Shown: one piece after another, positions 57,003-64,000 of the stretch
How the letters are laid out: each line of letters opens with the position of its first letter
How positions within the stretch are numbered: position 1 is the stretch's first letter
Source: Fibrobacter sp.
Lineage (GTDB): Bacteria > Fibrobacterota > Fibrobacteria > Fibrobacterales > Fibrobacteraceae
DNA length: 64,000 nt
Reading direction: 5' to 3'
NCBI GenBank assembly: GCA_017642335.1
Contig: JAGCPF010000001.1
Coordinates: 1 to 64,000 of the forward strand
Made by a program: the position numbers and the translations under genes
Notes under the pieces: model-generated
Seen by the model: only the letters and a program-made list of their open reading frames with translations
Told to the model about the DNA's origin: nothing
Database searches by the model: none

Positions 57003-57067
57003 CTGTGCTGAGCCTGTCGAAGCAAGCCTGCCGAAGTGACCTTATCGAAGTGACCCTGCCAAAGTGA
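57003..57067. repeat. REP-like and short tandem repeats
   Basis: A second REP-like copy (CTGTGCTGAGCCTGTCGAAG) runs into about three degenerate 14-base repeats of the type CCTGCCGAAGTGAC, CTTATCGAAGTGAC, CCTGCCAAAGTGA. It separates two cargo genes. Confidence 0.45.
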
Positions 57068-57076
57068 AAAAGAAAA

Positions 57077-57946
57077 ATGCCTGAACAAACTTACGCAAAA
57101 ACAGAAGCCCCAGTGCAGAACATGCCTATCTCCGACGTAGCCTCGGTTGACGACAGGCGTCCTGTCCCTGTTGCCCAGATGGTTTTGCGCGGAGCAGGGG
57201 GCGTCCCCAGGCGTCACCCTTCAAAAGGGGCATTCATATACTATCCGGACCTGAGCGCCTACAACGACCAGATTCCGTATAACGGAGAGAAAATCGGGTT
57301 CACGCCCTATTTTGACACCCCCGTTACTTGCGAAAGAATCGACGAAGGATCCATGGTGGCATTCAAATTTAACGAAAGAGGGAACGAAAATTACCTTGAA
57401 TGCTTTGAACTGCTCGCCGATCCGGAAAATTTCGATTTGTCCCCCGGCAAGAAATACGTAGCCTTTGTGCCCGACAACGCGCATAACGCACTGTACGACG
57501 CCGAAAGGCGAAATATCATATCCATAGAGACATTTCTTCATCACAGCAAAAAAGACAAACATGGCCATGATTCGAAGAAATCGTTCCTGTCGGGCGACAT
57601 AAAATATACCAAGAACGGCTGGATGGCGAATATCTATAGAAGGTTTGCCTCGAAGAAAAAACTGATTCGGGCCTTGGGCGTAGATGCGTTAAAAAAGGAG
57701 TCCCTTGCCGCGAAGGCATTCCTGTACGCTTCTATCTGCGGCGGCAAACAGCCGATTGGCATGCCCAACTATATGAAGCAGCTTTTTAACAAGCACGCCC
57801 ACAACAACCTGATTTCCATAGCCAATTCCAAAGGCGGACTTGAAGCCCTCTACCTAGCCAAAGACATGATTGCCGGCGGGCAAGATTCGTCTGAAATTAA
57901 CAAACTTTTAGACAGCTTTTTACTGACCGATTCGCGATTCGGTTAA
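57077..57946 (+). CDS. Uncharacterised putative eCIS cargo, 289 aa
   Basis: I do not recognise this protein. It has no signal peptide or membrane segment. It lacks the LQRKAD motif but has a similar disordered start with Gln/Val (EAPVQNMPISDVASVDDRRPVPVAQMVLRG). The rest is a globular domain with many Tyr and Lys (AFIYYPDLSAYNDQIPYNG, KKYVAFVPDNAHNALYD). Its place between cargo-type genes suggests an effector or associated protein. The ribosome site is weak. Confidence 0.6.
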   Translation: MPEQTYAKTEAPVQNMPISDVASVDDRRPVPVAQMVLRGAGGVPRRHPSKGAFIYYPDLSAYNDQIPYNGEKIGFTPYFDTPVTCERIDEGSMVAFKFNERGNENYLECFELLADPENFDLSPGKKYVAFVPDNAHNALYDAERRNIISIETFLHHSKKDKHGHDSKKSFLSGDIKYTKNGWMANIYRRFASKKKLIRALGVDALKKESLAAKAFLYASICGGKQPIGMPNYMKQLFNKHAHNNLISIANSKGGLEALYLAKDMIAGGQDSSEINKLLDSFLLTDSRFG

Positions 57947-57961
57947 CAAAAGGAGACACCT

Positions 57962-59494
57962 ATGCATAGCACATACGCACAAACGCAAAAGACCGCGCAA
58001 AAGAAGGAAGCCTCTACGGCGGCGGCCGTCCTTGACGCATCTTCGCAAAACGAAGGGCTGCAGAGAAAAGCGGATATGGCAAATGGTGCGGCACAGCGTG
58101 AAGAAGCTCCGCGACCGAACAATACGGGAATGCCTGATAATTTGAAGTCTGGTATCGAGAGTCTTTCGGGATTCTCGATGGACGATGTACGCGTGCATTA
58201 CAACAGTTCTAAACCTGCAACCGTGCAGGCTCTCGCTTACACGCAAGGGACCGACATCCATGTTGCTCCTGGACAAGAAAAACACCTCCCGCACGAAGCT
58301 TGGCATGTTGCCCAGCAAATGGCTGGAAGGGTATCGCCAACTACGAATATCAACGGCATGCCGGTCAATGATAATGCTGCATTAGAGCATGAAGCCGATG
58401 TGATGGGGGAAAAGGCGGTGCAGTGTAAGGATATGAAAGAAGCTACATCGAATAATATTCTTTCTAATATGAATAGCATACAAAGATTTCCTGCATCGCC
58501 TCCTGATAATTATACAGCATCTCCAGCATGGGTAGATAAATGCACTATTACTCGTAGTCGTCCTATTTACCAAGGAAAAGATAATTCTTCACTCGGTAAG
58601 CATGATGAAAAAGTAAAAGCTTTACAGGCAATATCTGCGGAAGCTGGAAATTTGGGGAATTTAACGAGGGTTGGGGGAACTTGTGCATTAGCAGGTAATG
58701 AATCTTTTTCTGCTGTAATTCCTGCAGAATATAAGACATCGAAAGGTTCTTCCGTTGATTTAACTTTAACCTACAATTTTAGAAATGGGAAAGCACCAGG
58801 AGGAGATGTTGGTGGACCTGGATATATTACACAAGTGTCAAGAAAAAGAACTAAAGAAGGAGTTGATTATACAAAAACTGCTAAAATGGTCAACACACCA
58901 CCTAAAGGAGCCCCATTAACGCCCCTTAAAGAAGGCACGTATTATAACGTACATGAACGTACTCCTCTCGGATTAGACATTCCAACAGTTTTAAACGAAA
59001 CATCATCCTCAGGAAAAGAATTTACGGGACTTGCACCAGATTCTTATACGAAATTGGCTGGAGAAGGGGCTCGCTTCATGTGCGTTAGAAATAATATGCA
59101 CATCCTCCAACAAAATTCCGTATTCTGGGATGACGACCTCAAGTGTGGCGTAGCATTTGAGGATTTGTATAGATCTTGGGCTTGGTCTTTTGGATCAAAA
59201 TATAATATTAGTGATAAAGATATTCACGATAAATTAGAAAAAATGAAACAAGATTACGGGGAATATAAATTAAAAACGGGTCGTGTTATTCACAAAAATG
59301 GAAGCGCAAAAGAATTTTTCGCTCCGGCCGTTGATGCTAGTGATTCTAGGCCTAGAATAAATTTGGATTTAGGTAAAAGTCCTGCCAGCCCACCCCTTCC
59401 TCATACCGACGAAACTGAAGACAAAACCGGAGACCAAAATGTCCAGCCTCCAGCAAAGGTACGTCATTCAATGCAACCATCAGATTCACCATAA
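57962..59494 (+). CDS. DUF4157 eCIS cargo protein with unknown C-terminal domain (1)
   Basis: The 510-residue protein has three parts. Residues 1-50 carry the shared segment (VLDASSQNEGLQRKADMANG, AAQR). Residues about 50-155 are the DUF4157 module with GMPDNLKSGIESLSGFSMDD, ALAYTQGTDIHVAPGQ and the metalloprotease motif HEAWH in LPHEAWHVAQQMAGR, ending LEHEADVMGEKA. From about 160 on the DNA becomes AT-rich and the protein is an unrecognised domain. DUF4157 is a known eCIS-associated metalloprotease-like module. The C-terminus is the presumed effector; it may be released by self-cleavage. GGAG lies upstream of the ATG. Confidence 0.82.
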   Translation: MHSTYAQTQKTAQKKEASTAAAVLDASSQNEGLQRKADMANGAAQREEAPRPNNTGMPDNLKSGIESLSGFSMDDVRVHYNSSKPATVQALAYTQGTDIHVAPGQEKHLPHEAWHVAQQMAGRVSPTTNINGMPVNDNAALEHEADVMGEKAVQCKDMKEATSNNILSNMNSIQRFPASPPDNYTASPAWVDKCTITRSRPIYQGKDNSSLGKHDEKVKALQAISAEAGNLGNLTRVGGTCALAGNESFSAVIPAEYKTSKGSSVDLTLTYNFRNGKAPGGDVGGPGYITQVSRKRTKEGVDYTKTAKMVNTPPKGAPLTPLKEGTYYNVHERTPLGLDIPTVLNETSSSGKEFTGLAPDSYTKLAGEGARFMCVRNNMHILQQNSVFWDDDLKCGVAFEDLYRSWAWSFGSKYNISDKDIHDKLEKMKQDYGEYKLKTGRVIHKNGSAKEFFAPAVDASDSRPRINLDLGKSPASPPLPHTDETEDKTGDQNVQPPAKVRHSMQPSDSP

Positions 59495-59595
59495 CAAATA
59501 AAACAAAAATTACGCAAAAGCTTTAATTCTAGCGATTTACCTTTTTTTTACTACTTTATCCATACCACACACAAAATAAAGTATAAGGACAAAAC

Positions 59596-59766
59596 ATGAC
59601 CGACAATAACAGCTGCCAAAATAAGAAAAAGTGGCTTGACACCTGCGGGCGCTTGATTTACCTGCTGCTTGCCATTTGCGGCACGGCCACAGCAATATTC
59701 GTCAATCATTCCTCATTGAATTCAAGCAAAGTACATAACATTCATCCCCAAAAAAATAAAAAATAA
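59596..59766 (+). CDS. Small single-span membrane protein, 56 aa
   Basis: The ORF starts with AAGGA upstream of ATG and encodes MTDNNSCQNKKKWLDTC, then one hydrophobic segment LIYLLLAICGTATAIFV (about residues 20-37) and a polar, basic tail. It sits between two cargo genes. It could be an immunity or holin-like protein for particle release; nothing in the sequence decides this. The region 59495-59595 before it is AT-rich and empty. Confidence 0.5.
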   Translation: MTDNNSCQNKKKWLDTCGRLIYLLLAICGTATAIFVNHSSLNSSKVHNIHPQKNKK

Positions 59767-59836
59767 AGAGAGTAGCATATTATTTTAAACAACATTATAG
59801 AATACATCACATTCAATCAAAAAAAATCAGAACCTT

Positions 59837-60745
59837 ATGCAATTTCACACACAAAAAAATGCCCCCGCACAAAAGAAGGACTTCAACACTGCTGCATCTG
59901 TTATGGACAATTCTTCACAGCGTGAATCACTGCAGCGAAGAGCCGATTTGGCGAACGGAACTGCGCAACAAGTTGTGCAAAGAGAATTAAATTCAAATCA
60001 AGATGTTGAAAATGAAGATCGGACTCAATATGAAATTGAAAGAGATAAATTTAAATTAAAAGATCAGGATGGAAGAAATCAGCGCACTATTCAATATTCA
60101 GATGGAACAACTCGTAATGTTGTATTGTATTTTGGTAATGATATCTGTGCTGCAGATGAATCTGCTTGTTTGAGTATGTTTGAACATTGGCTTACACAGC
60201 TAGTGAAAATGTCAATCGTGATTCCCAATGACCTGGAAATATATGTCTCTAATAATTTTACTAATCAATGCTCGTATAATTTTGACTCAGGAAAAATTTG
60301 TTTAAAACCAAGTAGCATAAATAGTCTGTTTGATTCGGGTAAGCGTAGCACAATTCCTAATATTGCTGATTCTGTTCCGTATGCTTATTCTGGCGATGAT
60401 AAAACGAAGTTTGGATCTGCTGTAATTATGCATGAGCTGGGACACGTATTACACGAAAAATCTTCAGTTAATTTTTTCAAACAAAAACAGACCCCTCTTA
60501 TTGATGGTCATACCGATCGTATTAATTCTGCAAAGAAGGTAAGCCTTTATGTTTGTAAAGGAGAACAAAGTGAGGCTGAATTTGTTGCAGAGGTTTTTAC
60601 TGGATTATCCAATGGATTGTGTTTTGACGAAGATGTTGTTAGTTTGTATTGGCAATTTAACGGTCCTCGTTGCGGGGAACTAATTGAAAGGGAAAATCAT
60701 AAATATGGATTTAGAAATTCAAAGGAAATGGAAATTCCTGATTAA
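59837..60745 (+). CDS. Putative eCIS metalloprotease cargo (HELGH)
   Basis: The 302-residue protein starts with the shared segment (VMDNSSQRESLQRRADLANG). It lacks DUF4157. Instead it has a zincin-type site, AVIMHELGHVLHEK (HExxH) near residue 200, with a downstream EAEFVAEVF about 55 residues later that could supply the third zinc ligand, as in gluzincin-type toxins. The body is AT-rich in DNA, unlike the first 150 bases, so a protease domain seems to have been joined to a resident leader. Likely a protein-cleaving effector; the target is unknown. Confidence 0.75.
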   Translation: MQFHTQKNAPAQKKDFNTAASVMDNSSQRESLQRRADLANGTAQQVVQRELNSNQDVENEDRTQYEIERDKFKLKDQDGRNQRTIQYSDGTTRNVVLYFGNDICAADESACLSMFEHWLTQLVKMSIVIPNDLEIYVSNNFTNQCSYNFDSGKICLKPSSINSLFDSGKRSTIPNIADSVPYAYSGDDKTKFGSAVIMHELGHVLHEKSSVNFFKQKQTPLIDGHTDRINSAKKVSLYVCKGEQSEAEFVAEVFTGLSNGLCFDEDVVSLYWQFNGPRCGELIERENHKYGFRNSKEMEIPD

Positions 60746-60835
60746 ACGAAAATACCGAAATCGCACATTGGTTGATAATTCTAATTTACATTCATTTTTT
60801 ATCTTGATTACTTCAAAATAGCATAAAGGAATAAT

Positions 60836-61753
60836 ATGTCCACCACATACGCCTCCAAGCAATCCCCCGCACAAAAGAAGGATGCCTCCTCCGCATCCTC
60901 TGTTCTCGACGCATCTTCGCAAAGCGAATCCCTACAGCGCAAGGCCGACATGGCGAATAATGCCGCACAGCGAGAAGAAGCACCCCGCCCCAACAACACA
61001 GGGATGCCAGACAATTTAAAGGCCGGAATCGAGAGTCTTTCGGGATTCTCGATGGACGATGTGCGTGTGCATTACAACAGTTCTAAACCTGCAACCGTTC
61101 AGGCTTTGGCATACACGCAGGGAACCGACATTCATGTGGCCCCCGGCCAAGAAAAGCACCTCCCGCACGAAGCATGGCACGTTGCCCAGCAAATGGCTGG
61201 TCGAGTTTCTCCAACTACGAACATTAATGGAATGCCGGTGAATGACAATGCTGCGCTAGAACATGAAGCCGATGTGATGGGCGAAAAAGCAGTGACACAG
61301 AAGCAAACAAAAAATATACAGAACAACACAGATTCAACAAGCAAAATAGCACAAAGAAAAAAACACCCATCTAGAAATTCAGCAAATTCTGTAATTCAAT
61401 GCGTCACCTCGACCACAGGTGTTTCACAACCCCAAAATTATGCCAACCTCAATGCTAGGCGCACAAGGGACGCAATGGCATTTTTTAATACCATTAATTA
61501 TAGTAGATTTGCAGGAAGAATGAGAAACAACCTTGCATCCAACCAGCACTTTCACTTAGACTTTCAACAAAATTTTCAACGAAACGGTCTCACCTATCTA
61601 AATTATCAGGTTCAACTCACACAACAGCACGGAATCACAACAATAGCATCAGTTACAGTATGTGACGCAATTGTAGGTAACATTGATGTCATATTTCAGC
61701 AAGCTCTTATAACTAGCTTTAATGCAAAAGCCACCGTCGAAATTAATCCATAG
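60836..61753 (+). CDS. DUF4157 eCIS cargo protein with unknown C-terminal domain (2)
   Basis: The 305-residue protein repeats the layout of the cargo at 57962: the shared segment (VLDASSQSESLQRKADMANN, AAQR), then a DUF4157 module with HEAWH that is nearly identical in both protein and DNA. From about residue 160 the sequence is unrelated: a linker (TQKQTKNIQNNTDSTSKIAQ) and about 105 residues starting QNYANLNARRTRDAMAFFN, which I do not recognise. AAGGA lies upstream of the ATG. The C-terminus is the presumed toxin or effector. Confidence 0.82.
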   Translation: MSTTYASKQSPAQKKDASSASSVLDASSQSESLQRKADMANNAAQREEAPRPNNTGMPDNLKAGIESLSGFSMDDVRVHYNSSKPATVQALAYTQGTDIHVAPGQEKHLPHEAWHVAQQMAGRVSPTTNINGMPVNDNAALEHEADVMGEKAVTQKQTKNIQNNTDSTSKIAQRKKHPSRNSANSVIQCVTSTTGVSQPQNYANLNARRTRDAMAFFNTINYSRFAGRMRNNLASNQHFHLDFQQNFQRNGLTYLNYQVQLTQQHGITTIASVTVCDAIVGNIDVIFQQALITSFNAKATVEINP

Positions 61754-61935
61754 CCATCAAAGCTAACTTATCACAATATTTTTCACCTCACGTTATCAAC
61801 AAATTACCATTTTTTTTGCAAAATGGTAATCTATCATTTTTATTCCACACTATAATTCATAACCACTTTATCTTATTCAAAAAAAATAATTCGTTCAAAT
61901 TTTATTGAAATTGAGATAGACAGAACAACATAAAT

Positions 61936-62218
61936 TCAACTAAAGAAGGAGTCTATGTCTAATTTAAAAAGTATATCAACAATCTGCGGAGCCGAAAGCA
62001 TACGCAAACCAACCGTAATTCCATTACCATGAATGACGTTACCATCGGTTTTCCGCTGGTCTTCGAGAGCAACGACAAAATATTCTAGTTTTCGCAACGT
62101 TTTGGTTTTTTACCCCACCCACTCCGCGATATTCTCCGGTGTAATGGTTTCCACCTCGGCATCGGGGTAGCGATTGGCAAACGCCTTGGTGACACAGCTT
62201 TTCTTTTCCACCCTTTTC
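61936..62218 (-). pseudogene. Gene relic between the eCIS locus and the right-edge gene
   Basis: The minus strand reads FANRYPDAEVETITPENIAE, ending in a stop, then in the same frame KLEYFVVALEDQRKTDG and GNGITVGLRMLSAPQIVD to a second stop at 61936. Both parts look protein-like, so a gene broken by an in-frame stop is likely. No start is visible and I do not recognise the family. On the plus strand a 25-codon ORF (61955) with a good ribosome site also exists. The stretch 61754-61935 is AT-rich with nothing recognisable. Confidence 0.35.
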
Positions 62219-62223
62219 TAAAC

Positions 62224-62258
62224 AAAAAACCGCATCAGTCCTTTCCTGGGCTGATGCG
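62224..62258 (-). terminator. Terminator of the right-edge gene
   Basis: CGCATCAG (62231-62238) pairs perfectly with CTGATGCG (62251-62258). On the minus strand it is followed by GTTTTTTGTTT, about 20 bases after the stop at 62278. Confidence 0.8.
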
Positions 62259-62277
62259 ATTTGTTTAATCGTCTCTT

Positions 62278-64000
62278 TTATCCGATTGTTGTCGAGCGGG
62301 TTCTCCTGGGTCTGCCTCTCCGCAGTATGACGGCCTCGATGGATTTCGTCCCAGCAACTGGATACAAGGGTATCACTAGGAACCCTTCATCGCCGGCTCG
62401 TGCCAGAATTCCCTTCGAGATTGTCTGCTTGTTCAAACCTTTATAAGTGTACTTTAACGTGTAGCTGACATCTTGATTGGTCGCATTCAGCCACGACACT
62501 TTGAGCATCAGGATCTCGGAAGACTTCGTGCAACGGCAATTCTTCACGCGGCCGATATTCACACCATCGGCCTTGCGGAAGATATCAAGACGTACGTTCG
62601 CGCCCTGGATCATCGCCTTGACATGAGAAATCTTGCATGTATCATCTGCAACCTTCAGATACGTCATTGGCCTCACGGATTCATCCGCACCCACAGGGAA
62701 ATGGCTACTCAGGTCAATTTCCCGAGTAAACTCGTATTCCTGATTACCCTGGTAATTCACAGCGGAATCGCCTAGCGCTTCGCCCAAGATAACCGTGTTC
62801 TTATCGACAGTTTTACCCATCTTGACGTTCGCCACCCACTTCTGCTTATGGGCGATTTCGCCAAATACGCTGGTGTTGTCGGGGACGGCTACTGCATTTC
62901 CGCTCCTAAAGACCGGCAAATTGGCCCCCTGCATATCAAGCGACGGATGGGTCTCGTAGTAATCGCGTTCCGACAAAACGTAAGGACGCAAGTTTCCCTT
63001 CATCACCACCCAGCGCCCTGGGCCACTTTCGCACTTTATAACGCGCGCATGCGGGAAAACCACGGTCTTTCCGCCAGAGGTGGCAAGGAAAGCATCCAGT
63101 CGTTTAGGCCTGCTAAATCTCGGCAACTTTTGCCAGGCAAACCCATATTTAGCCCTGCGCACGTACAGCGCATTCTTGAAGGCTCCCGAATCATAATTTT
63201 CCAAGGTGATGCGGTAAACCTTGAATTGCCCGATTTGCCATCCCGACATGATGAACGGGCTGTTCTCCGGAATCGTTTCCTGAATAATCGACCCCACTTT
63301 CAGTTTTCTCAGTTTTTTGAGAGACCTCCTCTTCAGATATATGGGGTAACGTTTGGAGATTTTACGGCTCAGAGATGTGGGGAGAATCTTGTTCAGCTCG
63401 TTGATTGTTTTCTGCAGATCGCTGAAGACTTCCTTAAGGTAATCTTGCTTGGCGATAGGATCGAATGTCGCCAAGCTGTCCCGACCCGTTCCCTTCAAGA
63501 CCTTCCCCTGCGCACGCGCGTCGTAGTTGTAGTCCATGTAGGCGTAGGTGATTTCGGGATTGCACATCCACGAATGGATCAGCATTTCCCTTTGGTAACA
63601 GCTGTTGTAACTCACCGTCTTAAGCTGTTCTTCGGTCGGAGTGTAGTTATCTTTTTTATCACCCTCGCCCCTTTCGCCAGAGAAGTTGTTCCAACTGTAC
63701 TGGCTTGCGATAAAGGGATGCACTTTCTCTTCCGAGTTCGACAGTGTTGCGGCACGGACATTGTTGATATCGAATATCAACCGGGCAAACGGGGTCACCT
63801 TGGGAATGTACGTTTTCCAGTTGTCCATCGAATCTTTTTCGAAGGCATCCAGTTTCAACGTGTACAGGCTGGGATTCGAACGCATCCCGGCAGGCAAATT
63901 GACATTGCCGCCCAAGTAGGTTTCGAACTCGCTACCGTTCTGGTGGTGGTTAATGTAACCGGCCTGGTTGTTGCACGCATGGAGCGAACAGATTACGTCC
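62278..64000 (-). CDS. Unrecognised protein, C-terminal part (runs off the window)
   Basis: The reading frame is open from the right edge to the stop at 62278 (about 574 residues seen), so the true start lies outside; the in-frame TTG at 63915 need not be the start. The visible part includes ICSLHACNNQAGYINHHQNG, a long middle region with SWMCNPEITYAYMDYNYDAR, a basic patch (SRKISKRYPIYLKRRSLKKL) and beta-rich C-terminal domains (EIDLSSHFPVGADESVRPMTYLKV, VSWLNATNQDVSYTLKYTY). I recognise no family. A large secreted or surface protein is possible, but the N-terminus is not available. Confidence 0.7.
   Translation of the reverse strand, partial: DVICSLHACNNQAGYINHHQNGSEFETYLGGNVNLPAGMRSNPSLYTLKLDAFEKDSMDNWKTYIPKVTPFARLIFDINNVRAATLSNSEEKVHPFIASQYSWNNFSGERGEGDKKDNYTPTEEQLKTVSYNSCYQREMLIHSWMCNPEITYAYMDYNYDARAQGKVLKGTGRDSLATFDPIAKQDYLKEVFSDLQKTINELNKILPTSLSRKISKRYPIYLKRRSLKKLRKLKVGSIIQETIPENSPFIMSGWQIGQFKVYRITLENYDSGAFKNALYVRRAKYGFAWQKLPRFSRPKRLDAFLATSGGKTVVFPHARVIKCESGPGRWVVMKGNLRPYVLSERDYYETHPSLDMQGANLPVFRSGNAVAVPDNTSVFGEIAHKQKWVANVKMGKTVDKNTVILGEALGDSAVNYQGNQEYEFTREIDLSSHFPVGADESVRPMTYLKVADDTCKISHVKAMIQGANVRLDIFRKADGVNIGRVKNCRCTKSSEILMLKVSWLNATNQDVSYTLKYTYKGLNKQTISKGILARAGDEGFLVIPLYPVAGTKSIEAVILRRGRPRRTRSTTIG

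Overview
The window comes from a Fibrobacter-type bacterium (phylum Fibrobacterota). The best marker is the protein at 36905-38527, which carries two copies of the FISUMP (Fibrobacter succinogenes major paralogous) domain. The housekeeping parts are moderately GC-rich with tight hairpin terminators. Two stretches are visibly more AT-rich and look acquired: the defence island at about 1.2-15 kb and the C-terminal halves of the cargo genes at 58.4-61.7 kb.

Left part (1-17 kb): a defence island lies between a broken copy of leuS (1-1070, missing its 5' half and split by a 67-nt palindromic insert) and an intact leuS (17214-19901). The two copies are homologous but clearly diverged. On the minus strand the island encodes one tightly overlapping operon: an ATP-pyrophosphatase/PAPS-reductase-like enzyme with a ferredoxin tail, a DUF4007 protein, a 1208-residue P-loop ATPase and a cysteine desulfurase. 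These match the DNA phosphorothioation (Ssp/Dnd) modification machinery. They are followed by a PLD-helicase fusion, a 55-residue protein, a DndD-like SMC ATPase, an unknown 175-residue protein and, unusually, a protein with the architecture of a primary sigma-70 factor. Upstream of the operon is a region of nested inverted repeats of about 310 nt that could be an unrecognised structured RNA. A separate AAA ATPase with a nuclease-like tail sits behind a perfect 15-bp inverted repeat.

Middle part (20-39.5 kb): a tandem array of five large Cys-rich lipoprotein paralogues plus a fragment; an ECF sigma / anti-sigma / secreted caspase-like protease operon; an LTA-synthase-like sulfatase-fold membrane enzyme; metY with a clear sigma-70 promoter and palindromic operator; the FISUMP protein; and an EamA-type transporter.

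Right part (39.8-61.8 kb): a complete extracellular contractile injection system (eCIS) on the plus strand, with DUF4255 cap, sheath, two tube proteins, DUF5908 protein, LysM protein, VgrG spike, PAAR tip, gp25, baseplate J, fibre-like protein, second baseplate protein, tape-measure protein and AAA+ ATPase. A secreted, membrane-anchored GH18-like protein follows, then a cargo region. Four cargo-region proteins share an N-terminal segment of about 45 residues, although what follows differs completely: DUF4157 plus two different C-termini, a HELGH metalloprotease-like domain, or only an acidic tail. This segment is a strong candidate for an eCIS loading signal. Two DUF4157 modules are nearly identical in DNA, which suggests cargo diversification by module swapping.

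The right edge (62278-64000) holds the 3' part of an unrecognised minus-strand gene that runs off the window. I saw no tRNA or rRNA genes, no CRISPR array and no recognisable transposase.
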